64,000 nucleotides of DNA from Pyropia haitanensis (taxonomy: Eukaryota > Rhodophyta > Bangiophyceae > Bangiales > Bangiaceae), in assembly GCA_008729055.1 (NCBI GenBank), contig SDUX01000004.1:7162026-7226025 (forward strand), given 5' to 3'. Below, one piece after another: positions 32,536 to 45,359 of this stretch (positions are counted from its first letter, which is position 1; each line of letters starts with the position of its first letter). Position numbers and translations under genes: made by a program. Below the pieces are notes generated by a model. The model saw only the letters and a program-made list of their open reading frames with translations. It did no database searches and was not told the origin of the DNA.

Positions 32536-32761
32536 CTATGGGCAGCCATCCACGGGGTGGCGGTCGGCAGGGGCGCCGCCACCGCCGCGGCGGACGTATG
32601 GCGCGGCGGGCGGCGCGGCGCCCGCCGCCGCCCCCCCCGGCTGGTCGAGCCCGCCGCCGCCGCCGCCGCCGCCGCCGGCCGACGCGCCGTCCGCGGCGGA
32701 GGGAGGCGGCTTTGGTGGCCTCCGCCGGCGGCAGCCGGGCGCGGACGTGCCGCCGTTTTGA
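31381..32761 (+). CDS. SSB: Organellar single-stranded DNA-binding protein, one frame break
   Basis: The ATG at 31381 opens a basic, Arg/Ala/Pro-rich presequence (about 1-80) typical of plastid or mitochondrial targeting, then an acidic linker (DADDGVGGSDGDDDDNDDEE). The OB fold lies at about 200-320: LNSVLLTGRAGKDPVTRSFP, LASFTLAVPRDN, WFDVDAWGRLAERVEAVVRK and GGRLAVAGQLDIQEW. That is a bacterial-type SSB domain. At a G15 run (32360-32374) the frame shifts. The other frame gives a Gly/Tyr-rich tail and ends GADVPPF, recalling the acidic DIPF tip with which SSBs recruit partners. I therefore take the stop at 32759-32761 as the true end. In the family, SSB coats single-stranded DNA in organelle replication and repair. 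Confidence 0.82.
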
Positions 32762-32986
32762 CGCCCCCCCCGCCACGCACGCCCACACGCGTGCGGTGGG
32801 GATGTGGGCGGAGGCGGGGGGGGGGGGGGGGGGGGGGGAGGGCGGAGGGTAGGACGCAACGCGACGCGGCGGACGCGCCGCTCGCCGCCGTGGCGGGGAG
32901 CGGGTCCCCGTTGGGATGGTATTTTTTTTTTGTTGTTGGCCCGTTGCTGGGGGCGGGCCCCGCGCGCGCGTCCCGGTCGGCTGGCC

Positions 32987-33034
<48 letters not shown>

Positions 33035-33347
33035 GCGGAAGCCCGCGGCGTGCCGGCGTCGCGCGCGTCCCGCCGCGGTTGGCTACCACGATGCCGCGGG
33101 GCGGCAGCCGCCGCCGCCGTCTCCCGCTCCGCGGCGCGCGCTGGCCGCGTGCTGTGGCGCGCCCCCAGAGACGGCGGGTTCCGTTGTCCCGGAGCGGCGC
33201 GCCCGCCATGCCGGCGCGCCCACCGCGTGGTGCTTGGTCCTGTCGCCCGCCCCGCACCCGCCCGCCGTCGGCTGGCCGTCGCCCCGCCCGCCGCGGCGCG
33301 CCCCGTGCGGGTGGGCTTTTTGCCCCGCGGGGGCCCCGCGGCGCCCC
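32762..33347. other. Convergent intergenic region
   Basis: This lies between the SSB gene and the large minus-strand gene. It has a long G-rich tract (about 32815-32840), a T9 near 32922 and a GGC microsatellite (about 32993-33035). No gene. Confidence 0.55.
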
Positions 33348-33639
33348 CTACGCGTCGTCGGCGGGGGAGCCGCCACGGCCATCCTCGGCCGGGGTGCTCA
33401 GCAGGATCTCCTCGCACGGCGGCGATGGCGGCGGGGTGCCCCCCGCCGTCCCCCCCCCGTCGCTCCCCGCGCCGGCCGCCGCCACCGCCGTCGCGTCCCC
33501 CCCGGCGCCGCCCGCGGCGTCGGCCGCCACCGCCGCCGCCGCGCGCAGCAGCGCCGCCGCCCGCGCCGCCGACCGCGCCACCGCTGGCGCTGCGCGGCCG
33601 CCGGCGGCCGCCGCGGCGGCGGCCGCCGCCGTCGCCGCC

Positions 33640-33670
<31 letters not shown>

Positions 33671-35343
33671 TGCCGGCCACCGCCGCCGCCGCGGCGGCGG
33701 CCGCCACGCCCACCGCCTGCGCGTGGAGGTCCGCCCAGCGGGCGGCCGGCGGCGGCGGCGGCGACGGCGGCACGCCGCCGCCCGTGGCGGCCGCGGCCGC
33801 CGCGTCCCCACACAGGGCGGCCAGCGCGGCGGCCTCGCGCCGCGCCAGGCCCCACTCGTCGTCGGTGACGAGCACCGCGGGCGCACCGCCGCCGTCGACG
33901 ACGCCGACGCCGTCGCCGACGCCGTCGCCGTTGCCGCCACCGTCGCGCGTGCCGCCGGCGGCGGCAGCCGCCAGGTCCCGCGACCGCTCCCACACCAGCT
34001 CCCGCACCTCGAGCGGGAGGAGGGCGAGGCAGGCGGCCCACCCCCCCCCTCCCTCTGCCTCCTCCGCCTCGCCGGCCGCCGCCGCAGCGGCCGCCACCGC
34101 CGCGACCGCGTCGAGGGCGGCGACGGACAGCACCGCCGCGGCCGCGGCGGAGGCGTCCCCCCCCGCCGCCGGCAGGCACAGCAACAAGCGCCGCACCAGC
34201 TCTGCCAGCAGCGGGGTGGCGGGCCCGCCAGGGGGGGCGCCGCCCGTGGCGGCGGCCGCAGACGCGCCGGCGGTGGGCCCGGTGGGTACGCCCGCCACGG
34301 CGGCAGGGGGAGGCCCCCACGTGCGGACGACGCGGCCGAGAAAGGCCGCGGCGGACACCCACGCGGCAGCGTCGGCGGCCACGACCGCCGTGACGAGCTG
34401 CACCGCGCGGGGGAGGAGGTGTGCCGACGGTGGGGGCGCCGGGGGGGGGCGGCGGTCGCCGGCCGCCGGCGGCACGGGGTAGAGGGCGTCCATGGCCGCC
34501 GACCGCAGCGCCGACGCGGCGGCGTCGTGCGGCGGCTCGTCGTCGTCGGCTGTGCCGTCGGTGGCCGAGCCGCCACTGCCACCGCCGCCGCCACCGCCGC
34601 CGCCGCCGCCGCTGCCGTCGTCAGCAGCGGGTGCCGGCGGGAGGAGCCGCTCGAGGAGGTCCAATCCGACTCCCGTGGCCGCCTCGGGCGGCAGCGCCAC
34701 CGCCGCGAGGCGGACGGCGGCAGCGACCGCCTCGGCATCCCCCTCACCGGCCGGGTCTTGGCGCAGCACCGCGTGGACGAGCGCCGCCGCGTCGGCCCGG
34801 TGGGCGGGCGGCAGCACCGCCGCCGGGTCGCCGCCCGCCACCACGCACAGGTGGGTGAGGACGCGCACGCCGACCACGTCCACCGCCCAGCCGCCGCCGC
34901 CGCCACCACCACCACCACCACCAGCGCCACCAATCCCGCCGCCGCCACCGTCACCGCCGTCGCCACCACCACCACCACCACCACCGCCACCACCACCACC
35001 ACCGCACGGCCCGCGACGCACGGCGAGAACGCCGGGCAGGGCGGCGGCGAGGAGCCCCTCCAGGCGCGCCGCCGACGGTGCCGCCACCACCGCCGCCACC
35101 ACCGCCGCCGTACGGGCGGCGGCGTCCGCGGCGGCGCGTCCCCCCCCCCCACCCCCACCCCCCCGGCCGCCCACGCCGGCGGCGCCGCCGCGTCGGCGAG
35201 CCGCGCGACCGCGACGAGCGCGGCGGCCAGCGCCGCGCCGCCCGCCGCGTCACGGCCGCGCGCGACCGCGACGAGGCCGTGCGTGGCGAGCCGCTGCACC
35301 AGCGGGTGCGGCGACACGGCAGCCGCCGCGAGGTCCACGTCCA

Positions 35344-35389
<46 letters not shown>

Positions 35390-36224
35390 CCGCCCTTCGC
35401 GTGCCGCCGCGTCGACGGCCGCGGCGGTCGTCGCGACGGCCGCGGCGAGCAGCTCCACCGCGGGCGGGTGCCCGGCGGGCGAGCCCGGCAGCGGCGCGAG
35501 GAGGCCCACACTGCAGCACCGCGCGGCCGCCAGCAGGCCGCCCACCACCGCCCGCCCCGGCTGCGGCAGGCCCCGCGCGGGCGCGCCCGCCGCCGGCGGC
35601 ACCGCGGCCACGACGACCGGAAACGCGCCGGCGTGCTGCCCCCGCGCCAGCCGCAGGAGCGTCAGCAGGCGCGCAAAGAGCGCGTCCTCGTCCCCGCCGT
35701 CGGCGCCGCCGGCGGCGGCGGCTCCCCCCCCGCTGCCCTCCCCCCCGCCACCGCCGCCGCCCTGGGCACCCGCGGGAAACGCCGCGACCGCCGCCGCCGT
35801 GGCGGCGGCCGTCGCCGGCGCCGCGGCGAGCGCGTCGAGCGCGGCGGTCGCCAGCGGCAGCGACCGGCCGGCCAGCTCGGCGCGCACCGGCGGCGGCAGC
35901 GCGGCGGCGGCGGCGCCGAGCGTCGCCGCCCGCAGCGCGAGCGCCACCCCCACCACCGCGGTGACCGCGTAGGGCGCCAGCGGCGCCGCCGCCGGCGCGT
36001 GCGGCGGCGGCGGCGGCGGCGGCGGCGGGAGGAGCGCGCCGACGAGCCGCGCGAGCGTGCCCACGTGGCCCCGCAGGACGCGCAGCAGCCGCACCGCGCC
36101 GAGCAGCCGCCCGCGGTCCGCGGGCGCCGCCACCGACGCGGCCGCGGCGCGGAGGAGGCGGCGGCAGATCTCGGCCGCCGCCGCGACGAGCGCCGACGCG
36201 GCCGCGGGCGGCACCCGCGGTGGG

Positions 36225-36260
<36 letters not shown>

Positions 36261-36388
36261 ACCGCGGTCACGGTCGCGGCCGTCACGCCGCCGCCGCCGC
36301 CGCCGTCCACCGGCGGTGGTGGGGGGCACGCCCCGGCAGCGTCGCCCGCCAACGGCCGCGGCGACGACGACGGCCGTGGCGGCGACGA

Positions 36389-36429
<41 letters not shown>

Positions 36430-37274
36430 ACAGCGGCAGGGTGGCCTTCCAGATGGCGGTGGACACGTCGAGGAGCTCGGGCGACGCCGCCGGGTCCCCC
36501 CCGAGGCGGCGCGGCACGCCGCCGCGGCCGCCACCAGCAGCCGCGAGCGGGTGGCGGCCGCCCCCGGCGGCGGCGGCGCCGCCGCCACCGCCGCCGCCGT
36601 CGACGGGGCGAGCGCGGCCAGCGCGGCGGCCGCCGCGGCCGCCGCGCGGGCGGCCAAGCCGGCGGGTAGGGGTGGCGCGGCGGCCGCCGCGGCGGCCGCC
36701 GCCGCCGCCGCCGCCGCCGCGCCGACCGCGACGCGGACCAGGTCGAGGGCGGCGGTGAGGGCGGCGTCGCCGGCGGGCGTGCCGTGCCGCACCGCCCCCG
36801 CCGCGGTGGCGGCCCTGTGGGGGTGCCAGACGCGGGCGGTTGGGGGAGGAGGGCGGAGGCGCAAGGCCGACACGACGGCACTCGACGCAGCGGCGGTCAG
36901 TGACAGACGGCCCGCGTGGCGGGACAGCCCCCGCTCCCTTCCGCCCACCCTGCCCTCCCCCCCCCCCCGCGCACGCGCGCACCCACCACCACCACCACCG
37001 CCCGCCGGTTGGCAACCGAGCCTCAGCGACAGCGCCGCCGCCGCGGCGGCGCCACGCGTGCACCCGCCCCCGCCCGCCCCCCCCCCCCCCCCCGACGGCT
37101 TTGCTGCAGCAAGACGTACAGGAACGTGTCCAGCGCAGCGACGGCGGCGGCAGCCGCGGCGGCAGCCGCCCCCCCCGCCGGCGCGGCGACTACACCCCCC
37201 GCCGCGGCCACGAGCGCCTCAGCGGCGGCAAGCGACCGCGCGTCCCGGTCGGCCGCGTCGGCCGCCGCCGCCAT
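33348..37274 (-). CDS. Large helical protein of unknown function, two exons, at least two frame breaks
   Basis: Exon 1 (37274-37120) starts MAAAADAADRDARSLAAAEA and ends ALDTFL. A GTACGT donor and a CCCCCACAG acceptor (exon 2 from 36814) join it in frame to AATAAGAVRHGTPAGDAALT. Downstream the reading passes through two further frames, with breaks between about 36600 and 36430 and at a C11 run at 35140-35150. Each is consistent with one missing base. The restored product would be about 1,200 residues of amphipathic Ala/Leu helices (ELLDVSTAIWKATLPLLL, ARLLTLLRLARGQHAGAF, VRVLTHLCVVAGGDPAAVLP, LALLPLEVRELVWERSRDLA). That looks like an alpha-solenoid (HEAT/ARM-like). No family is recognisable. 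Gly, Pro and Ala homopolymers interrupt it. Gene-level confidence is fair; function is unknown. Confidence 0.55.
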
Positions 37275-37410
37275 CGCCGCGGCTGCCACCCGGCACGCCC
37301 GCCGCCGCCGCCGCCGCCACCACCACCACCACCACCACCACCACCAACGCAACCACCTCCACTCTCACCCCCACCACCCCCACCACCACCCCCACCACCC
37401 CCACCACCAC

Positions 37411-37473
<63 letters not shown>

Positions 37474-40154
37474 GGCGGGCGCGCATGGCCAAGCGCGGCA
37501 GCGGCGCCCCCCCCCCCCCCTCGGCCAGAGCGGCGCGACAAGCCCGCCACGCGGCAGCGACCGGCGGCCGGCGGCGGCGGCGCGGTGGGCGGCGGCCGGC
37601 ACGCCGCGCGGCCGGGGGGGGGGGGCGGGGGCGGCGGGGGGAGCGACGCGGCGGTTGCGGGCGGCGGCTGGACGTGGCGGCGAGAGGGAAACCAGGCGGG
37701 CGGGCGGGCGCACAAGGCCAAGCAGAGGGGGAGGGGGAGGGAGGAGGGCGGTTGGCCAGGGGGGGTGGGGGAAGCACCGGGGGGAGGGGAGGGGGGGGCT
37801 GTGGGGGATACGACAGACTGGGAGCAGCGGCGTCGCGGCGGCGCGGCGGCGCCGCACAGCACCCCGTTTCGAAACTAGCGGGGTAAAAGAATACACGATT
37901 TTGACAAATATACCACCATAGGGTTGTGTTGCGACGCTTTTTCCTCTTCACACGATAGATTCCACTCCATCACCTGTACCGCACGCAGTCGCCGGTTGGT
38001 GGTCAGCATGTTGAGTCGCACTCAATAATTGGCACCCCTCATTTCCTGAGAATCGAGAATGCTGCGGTGCAAGTGGTCGCTTGCACGTCGCTTCCCACCT
38101 TGGGTCGTCCCAGTGCAAGCCGACCGCCCCGAATCCCCAACCATCCCGCCCTTGCCATCCTGCCCCCCCCCTCCCACCCCCTCTCGTGCGCCTCTCCACT
38201 GCCTCCCCCTCGCCTGCTCGCCATGGGCTCAGTCCCACCACTCCCACCCTTCTACTTCACCCCTCCCTCTGCTTTGTGCGCTGCACTGTCCGTCCCGCCT
38301 GGACGCGTGCGGCGGGATCGAAGGCGCCGGTGCACGACGTGGGCCGTTCGCTTGGCAAGGCCACTCTTGGCGGTAAGCTGGGGTGGGACGGAGGGGGAGC
38401 GGGAGAGTGAAAGGAGGCAGGATGGGGGAAGGGTCAGGAGGGAAGGTGCAGGGATGGGCGAGGTGTACTATCCTCTCGCGGCGCACCACCGCCGGTGTCT
38501 CTGCCGCCTCTGTCGCCATCGTCTCCGCCTCTGTTTCCGTTGCCGCTGCTTGCACCGCCGCCGCGAGCCCACTCCGCGTCTCTGTGGAGAGCGGCTCCCC
38601 GTGTGGGGGCGCCTGCGGACATGCGACGCGGCCATGATACTGACGCCTACATCGAGCCTTGCGTGTCTCATGGGTGCTGCGGGCCCACATTCCCTGTCCC
38701 TTCTCCCCTTCACGCCCCTCCCCGTCCCGCGCCCTCCCCATCTCACCCTTCTCCTCCCCTCCCTTTCCCCTCCTCCCCCTCTCTTGACCCCGCCGCACCT
38801 CACTCTTCACACTACCTTCTCATCCACCTCGGCGCGTACCCCGCTCTCACTTCCGCCTTTCCCCATTCCCTTGTCTCGGGCGCCGTCTACGTGCCACCGT
38901 TGCCGCCTCCCTCTGGCCGCCCTCTGGGTTGTGGGTCATTGTCGACCCGCAAGAGCGGATTGATTGCCCCGCGCAAGTGCACCCGCAAGGCGGCGGTGGT
39001 AGCCTTCACCTGCAGCGGCGGCCGCAGTGACATCGGTGGCGACTGCGGCAGTGGTGGCGGCAGTGGCAGTGGCGGCGTGCCCGACTGGGCTGCAGCCCAC
39101 GCCGCGAGAGGTGCGTGGGCCAAAGTCTCCTCGCGGACGCTAGCGGAAGGGGGAGGACATCGAGGGGGGAATGCCGCGGGAGGGGCGGGCGGCCATCGGG
39201 GGGGGAGAGGGTGGGCGCTCGGTCTAACGATCGCCGCACCGCTGGCGATGCGGGATGTGCTTACTCATGCTGCGAGCATCCTCTGTGCTGAGATGGTGTG
39301 CTGACACTGACTGACCTTATCCATCCCTCTCGCGTCGCTTGGATGTATGCTCGCTCCATCTTGGTCTCGCTGCTGTTGTCACCTTGCCGTGTTCGTCTGC
39401 TTCCTTTTTCTTTTGTTGCACCAGATGTGCTTGGCGGTCGGGGAGGGCAGGGCGATGCTGCAGATAGCAATTAAACACATCTTGCAGGAAAAAACCACAA
39501 AAGACGCTTGAGACACAAGATCGGAAGTATGCTTGCGTGCATGTACCCGCATTGTCCATGCCAAACAGTATTGTTCATGCATAGTCACAACTACCCACTC
39601 TCGACACATGCTCAGCTTTAAATTCTAGATCACAAACGTCTACACAGAAGAAGTGTGCTTTCGACTCAAGGAAGATACTTTCGGGAATATGTATTTGGCT
39701 ACCCCGTCGTGTCAACTTCTGGGGCGCCGTGCGGCGTGGGCGCGGCCGCGCCGCCGCGGCCCAATCCCGCCGGCCGAAAAGCGCCGCGCGTGTGCACGCC
39801 CCCCCGTATTCAAATTTCAAAAGGCCGGACAACCTGGGATGCGATCTCGGACGCGCCCGGTCTGCGGCACGGCCAAGCCGACGAAAACGGCATCGTCTGC
39901 TCACCGTCGCGGGATCCGTGCCGCGGCCACCCCCACCCAGCCCGGGCCGCTCGCCGCCTGCCTCCGCGCGCGCCCCCGCCGCGGCGCGCACCTCCCGCCC
40001 GCCCCTCCGCCGCCCCCCACCACCGCCTCCACGTCCACCCCCGCTGTCGCCGCGGCCTGTCTGGAAAAGTTTCCCCCCCCCCCCCCCCCCACCCCGCCCC
40101 TCCCCTACGCTTGCCTTCCCCACCCCCGTCGTCCCTGTCGTCCACTCTCGAACG
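37275..40154. other. 2.9-kb divergent intergenic region
   Basis: The first 200 bp holds CCA/ACC then CCG microsatellites (about 37317-37470). From about 37860 GC drops. Pyrimidine-rich stretches (38140-38280, 38690-38800) and a possible donor GGTAAGCT near 38370 occur. A frame at about 38935-39303 ends in a plausible but unidentified peptide (IAPRKCTRKAAVVAFTCSGG). I do not call a gene. It may hold promoter and 5' UTR exons of both flanking genes. Confidence 0.4.
37317..37470. repeat. (CCA)n and (CCG)n microsatellites
   Basis: A CCA/CCCCA-type repeat is followed by about 20 units of CCG, just upstream of the ATG at 37274 of the minus-strand gene. Confidence 0.85.
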
Positions 40155-40388
40155 ATGGCGCCCCCGACGGCGGCGCCGCGCCCGCCGCCAGCCGCGTTTG
40201 TGCCGCCCGCCGCGGCCGCGGCGACCCCGACCGCCGCCGCCGCCACCACCACCACCACCACCACCACCGCCGCCGCCACCGCCGCGGCGGGGCGCTGCGT
40301 GCGGCGACACCCGCCGCGACCGCCCGTCGGCGGTGCGGGCGTGGCGCTGTCGACGCCCGTGCGGCGGCGGCGGGCGGCGGTGGGCGGC

Positions 40389-40428
<40 letters not shown>

Positions 40429-40551
40429 GCGTACCGGGCGCGTCGGTCACCGGCGCGCCCACCCGCCGTGAGGGGCTGTCGTGCCCCCGGCGACCGCCGC
40501 CGCGGCCTGCCGCCGCGGCTGGCGCGACCGCCGCGGTGCGCCCCGGCGGGG

Positions 40552-40582
<31 letters not shown>

Positions 40583-40778
40583 GGACGACCATGGCGACGG
40601 CGACGGCCTGCTGGCGCGGCTGCAGGCCAAGGCGGCGGCCACGTACGAGGCGCTCGACGGTGGCCAGCAGGCCTACGTGCAGGCCCTGTACGTGGCGCTC
40701 GTCGTGTCGGCGTTTGTGTCGGCGTCCGCGGCGATGGTGCGCCTGTACCGCGCGTGGGGGCTGCCGCCGTTTGGGTGA
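40155..40778 (+). CDS. Small tail-anchored or organellar membrane protein, unknown
   Basis: A 207-residue intronless frame starting MAPPTAAPRPPPAAFVPPA. The first ~140 residues are Ala/Pro/Thr/Arg-rich, have almost no acidic residues, and resemble a plastid or mitochondrial transit region. After a Gly run and an acidic patch comes an ordered C-terminus: LLARLQAKAAATYEALDGGQ, then a membrane helix (about 175-195, ALYVALVVSAFVSASAAMV) and a short basic-aromatic end RLYRAWGLPPFG. One helix near the C-terminus suggests tail anchoring or an organelle inner-membrane subunit. I know no family with this ending. Confidence 0.6.
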
Positions 40779-41086
40779 CCCGCCGCGCGCCGCCGCCGCC
40801 GACCTCCCGCCCACCGCTTTTCCCGGGGGGGGAGGCGGGCCACGGCGGGAACACAAACACAGAGAAAAACAGAAAGAAAAAAGAGTTGCGGACTGCATCA
40901 GCCCCTGTTGGACAGGCTTGCAGCGAGCAGGGGGGGGGGGGGGGGGTCTCCCCGCCTCCTCGCACGTCATCCCCTCACGGGTGCGGCGTGCGTCGTTCGC
41001 CTTCCCCACCGCCCCCCCCCCCCCCCCCCCCCCCGCTCCAACCCACCCCTTCGCGTCCCCCACCCCACCCCACCAACCTCGTTGGG
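40779..41086. other. Convergent intergenic region
   Basis: 308 bp with G and C homopolymer runs (40931-40946, 41010-41034). Nothing else seen. Confidence 0.5.
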
Positions 41087-44000
41087 TTATGGGAGCCCCC
41101 CCGCCTCCCCGCCCCCCCCCCGCCCCTCGTATGCCGCCTCGGCGTCCCGCCGCGCCGCCGCGGCGTCGGCCGCGTCCAGGCACCCGCGCACGCGGTAGCT
41201 CAGCGCCTCGTCCGCGCCATCAGTGAAGAGCGCCACGTTGGCCGCGCCCAGCCGACGGATGACGCGCGCAAAGGTGGCGAGCTCGTCCACCTCGTCGAGT
41301 GCGTAAAACATCAGCGCGTCCGTGTCGCTGTCGTCGCTGCCAACGCGGCCGCCGTCGGCGGCGCCGCCGTCGCTCGAACCGCCACCCCGGCTGCCGTTGC
41401 CGCCACCCCCACCGACGCCGCCACGACCGCCGCCACCGCCGCCACCGCCACTGCTACCGCCACCGCCACCGCCATCGCTGCTGCCGCCGTCGCTCTGGCC
41501 CTTGGCAGCGGCCGGGGGGCCGTTGCGGGCGGCGCCGCGCCCGTCAGCGGAACGGAACGGCAGGCCCGCCGCGTTGACAACCGGGGCCGCCAGCGTAACC
41601 CCAGACGCCCACCGCTGCTGGATGACCTTGTCCACCTCCGAGTCGCTGCCCGCGCCGCCCGCGCCACCCGCCCCCCCACCCCCCTCCGAGTCATCATCAT
41701 CATCCGCCTCCTCATAATCCTCGTCATCGTCATCGTCGGCTGGCCGCGAGGCGCCGCCCGGGGCGCCCCCGCCGCCGCTGCCACCACGGCCGCCGCCGCC
41801 CTTTGCCTCTGCTCTCCCCCTGCCGGCGCCGTCTCGGCCACCCGTCCTGCCACCCTCCCCGCCCGCCAGCCCATCGAGCAGCACCACAACCGCGTCCACG
41901 AGCGCCACGTACCCCCCCCGCTGGGTGAGCGTCGGCGGCAACGCCTCCGCGGGCAGGTCGATGAGCGCACAAAAGGCCAACGCCGCCGTCTTGCGGTCGT
42001 GCCGCCGGCGTAACCGGTGGCCGCGCACGGCACGCACCCACGCACCATACACTGCGTCGCTGCAGCGGGCGCGCTCCAGCGCCGCCACCGTCGCGCCCGC
42101 CGTGTGGATGACGCACAGGCCCAGCGTGCGGAGGATGGCCAGGGACACCGCGTCCGAGGCGGTCAGCAGCGCGTGCGCTGCCTGGGTCACAATGTAGGCA
42201 ATTTCGGGGTCCATGGACACGCCCGTCAGGGGGCCCCCGCCGGGTGCCGTCGCCGGGGCGCCCCCCGGCAGACGGACGCCCAGCGCAGACGGGTCGTCAG
42301 CGGTGCCGGGACCACCGCCGCCGCCGCCGCCGCCGCTGATGCCGGCCCCCCCATTCCCGCGTCGGTCGCCCATGCCAATCGACCGAGCGCGGCGCTCAAA
42401 GGCAACCAGGTCGCCCGGCCGCTCAGCCCGCCCACAGTGGAGGATAAGGAGCGACGTCACCCGCGCGGCCGCGACGCCCGCCTCGTCGTCCACGTCCGCA
42501 TCGGGCTCCCACAGGTGTACCACTGCTTGGAGTAGCTTGTGTAGCAGAGGGGTGGTGGGTGGCATCGGCGCTGCGGCGGAACCCAGCGTACCGCTACCCA
42601 CATGGGGGATGACCACCAGGTTGGAACGGCTGAGCAGCGCCTCGGCGCCGCGGTGGAGGAACGCATCAATAACGCTGACGTAGCTGCTCGCATAGTCGCC
42701 CGCCCAGGTGGTCAAGACTCCAATGGCCCGGGGAAGCAGCGACCACAGGTAGGGGGAGATGAGCTGGGCGGCCACCGCCGTCGTGTCGCCGCCGCCGCCA
42801 TTGCCACCGCCACCGCCACCGCCGCCGGCAATCGCGGCGGGCGGTACGACCAGCTCGCCCTCAAAAGCCGCGCCCTTTGCCGCGACCGACGCTTCCGCGG
42901 AAAAGTACACGAGGGAGCCGAGGAGGTGGAGGGACTCTTCAAAAAACTCAATCCGCTCCTCATCAAACAGGTGGTCCAGAACCGGACGCAGGACGCGCTC
43001 CGCATCGGCAAACGCGGCCACCTTCTCAGCGCGCGCCACCGGGTCATTGACGGGGCCGCTATCGTGGTCGGGCGTGTCGCCGGCAACGCCGGCCGCGGCC
43101 GCCGTCACGTCCGCAGCGACGCCGCCACCGTCGCCCCCGTCGACGTTCGACACAATGCCGCTCTGCGAGAGGGACGTCAGGATGCTCTCAATCGTCTGAA
43201 TACACTGCGTGGCCGCAAACGACGACTCGTCATCCTCCGACGAGGCCGCGGCCGCCCGCTCAAACGCCGACACCAGCTGCTCACACAGCAGCACAGCCAG
43301 CGGGGCGACGTCGTTTGGGAAAGCCGCCACCAGCTGCTCCACCGACGCCACGATATCCGTATTGTCTACATCGTCCATGAGGCGGAGGAGCGCCTCGAGC
43401 AGCCGCGGCAGTTCCGGCCGAAGCGCCTGCGCCGCGGACGGCGAGGAGAGAAAGTGCCGCAGGTCCACCGCCGCCTGCACGCGCACCGGGAACTGGTCAT
43501 CTGAGAGGCAGCACACGAGGCCGCTCAGCGATGGGAGGACGACCGCCGGCGGCAGCGCGTTGGCCGCCGCCACCTGCCCAAACAGCCAGCACGCGCGGGA
43601 ACGGAGGAAGGGGTGCGCGGACGACAGATCCCCGAGGGTGTAGTCAGTCAGCACCGTGTTGAGGCTGACGCGAAGTTCCTCCCGCGACAGCAGTTTGTCC
43701 TTGACGTGCCCAATCGCCAGCAGGGCGCCATCCTTGCGCACCGCGTGTGGGTGCGTCGGCGACGCGGCGTACTGCTCGAGGACGGCGCCGAGAAAGATCA
43801 GGAAGGGGATGACCGACCCGCGTGGGCGCAGCTTGGACAGCGTAAAGAGGAGGGAGCACGCCGCCGCCCGCGGGGAGTAGTAGTCCTCCATCACGTCGTG
43901 CGACCGCCGTACGTACTCGATCGGCTCTTCCGCCCACTGGGTCAGGTCCTCCGCGTCGAGGCAGAGGTAGGGGAAGAGCACCTTGGTCAGGAACGCCTCC

Positions 44001-45321
44001 ATCGACGGCCGCAGTACATCGTACGTGGCGGCGTGCGGCACGCCCGCCTCGAGCAGGTTCAGCGCCAGGTTGGCCACCCGCGGCGACAGGTGACACGACG
44101 GCCACTGCAGCGCCGCCGCGGCGGCGCCGGTGAGGGCGGGAAGATAGCGAGCGCGGAGGGTGGCCTTGAACGCGCGCACCGACGCGTGCGACAAGCCCCG
44201 TACCGGGGAGCCCGCCAGCGCCACCACCGAGTCATCCGCGCGCTGGAAGAGCTTGGCGCCCACCGCCAGCACCCACTGCTTGGCCTTCCACTGGGGCAGC
44301 GCCTTGCGCGACGCGGCGTCGAGGCGCCGCCACCCGAGCGGCACACCCTCGCCCGCCCCGCCAAGTGCCCCACTCGCCGCCGTCGCCGCGGCCGCGCCCC
44401 CGTCGGCGGCGGCGGCCGCGCCCCCACCGGAGGGGTTACCCCCCTCCGCGCCCCCCCCCCCCCCGCCCCCCGCACCCGCCGCCACGCGCACGGTGGTCAC
44501 CGCGTCCGGCACGGGCCGGGTGAGGACAACTGTAAACGCCTCCATCCACTCGGCCAGGTGGGCGGGCTCCCGCACCAGCAGCGCCGGCACGGACCCCGCG
44601 AGCGCCGAGTGGAAGCACTTGCAGATGAGCTTTTGGAGGTGGTGCGGCTCGGGGGAGCTCACCCCGCGCGCGTCCCCGTCCCGGATCGTCCGCTCCAATG
44701 CCCACAGTAGCGACAGGAGCTGCGGAAAGAGCGCGTCGACGACCTGATCCAGCGGCTCGGCCGCGACGCCACCCACCGTCGCTGCGGCGGCCGCGGCGGC
44801 GGTCGCGGCGCCGCCACCGGCGGGCCCGGTGGGCGCGCCGCCTGGCCCCACCCCGTCCGCCTCGCCTCCCCCGCCGTCGCCGCCGCCAGCAACCCCAACG
44901 GCGCCCACCCCACCCCCCCCCCCCTCCCCCCCCCCCCCAATGAGCCCCCCCCCCCCCTCCATCCCCCCCCCGCCCCCCGCCACTCCCCCGAACCCCTCGC
45001 TCCCGCCCCTCCCTGCCAGCGCCGAAACTCAAAAATCTTGGTCGTACACCGCGCCGCGAGGAGCCCCGCCGCGAGCCGCGCCGGCACCGGCGACGCGAGG
45101 TAGGCGCCGATTTGGGGCAGCAGCGCCGGGTAGCGGGCGGGGAAGTCGGCGAGCACGATGCACTCGAGCGCCTCGGCCAGCTGCGACCGCACCGGCGGGC
45201 GGGAGCGCGCCATCGCCTCGACGAGCGCCTCGCGCACGGCGTTGCGCTCAGCGGGGTGGAGGCCCCCACCGCCAATGGGGCCGCCGCCACCCGCGCCGCC
45301 ACCGCCGTCGGCGCCACCACC

Positions 45322-45359
<38 letters not shown>

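Noticed and set aside
33398..37063. Single 1221-codon minus-strand frame as one gene
   Set aside because: Its two ends are Arg/Pro-rich shadow; the protein-like sequence moves to other frames at about 36500 and 35145, and a spliced start lies at 37274.
38067..39304. Overlapping plus-strand frames as a spliced gene
   Set aside because: No domain, pyrimidine-driven Pro/Ser composition, and no clear donor-acceptor pair joining the better parts.
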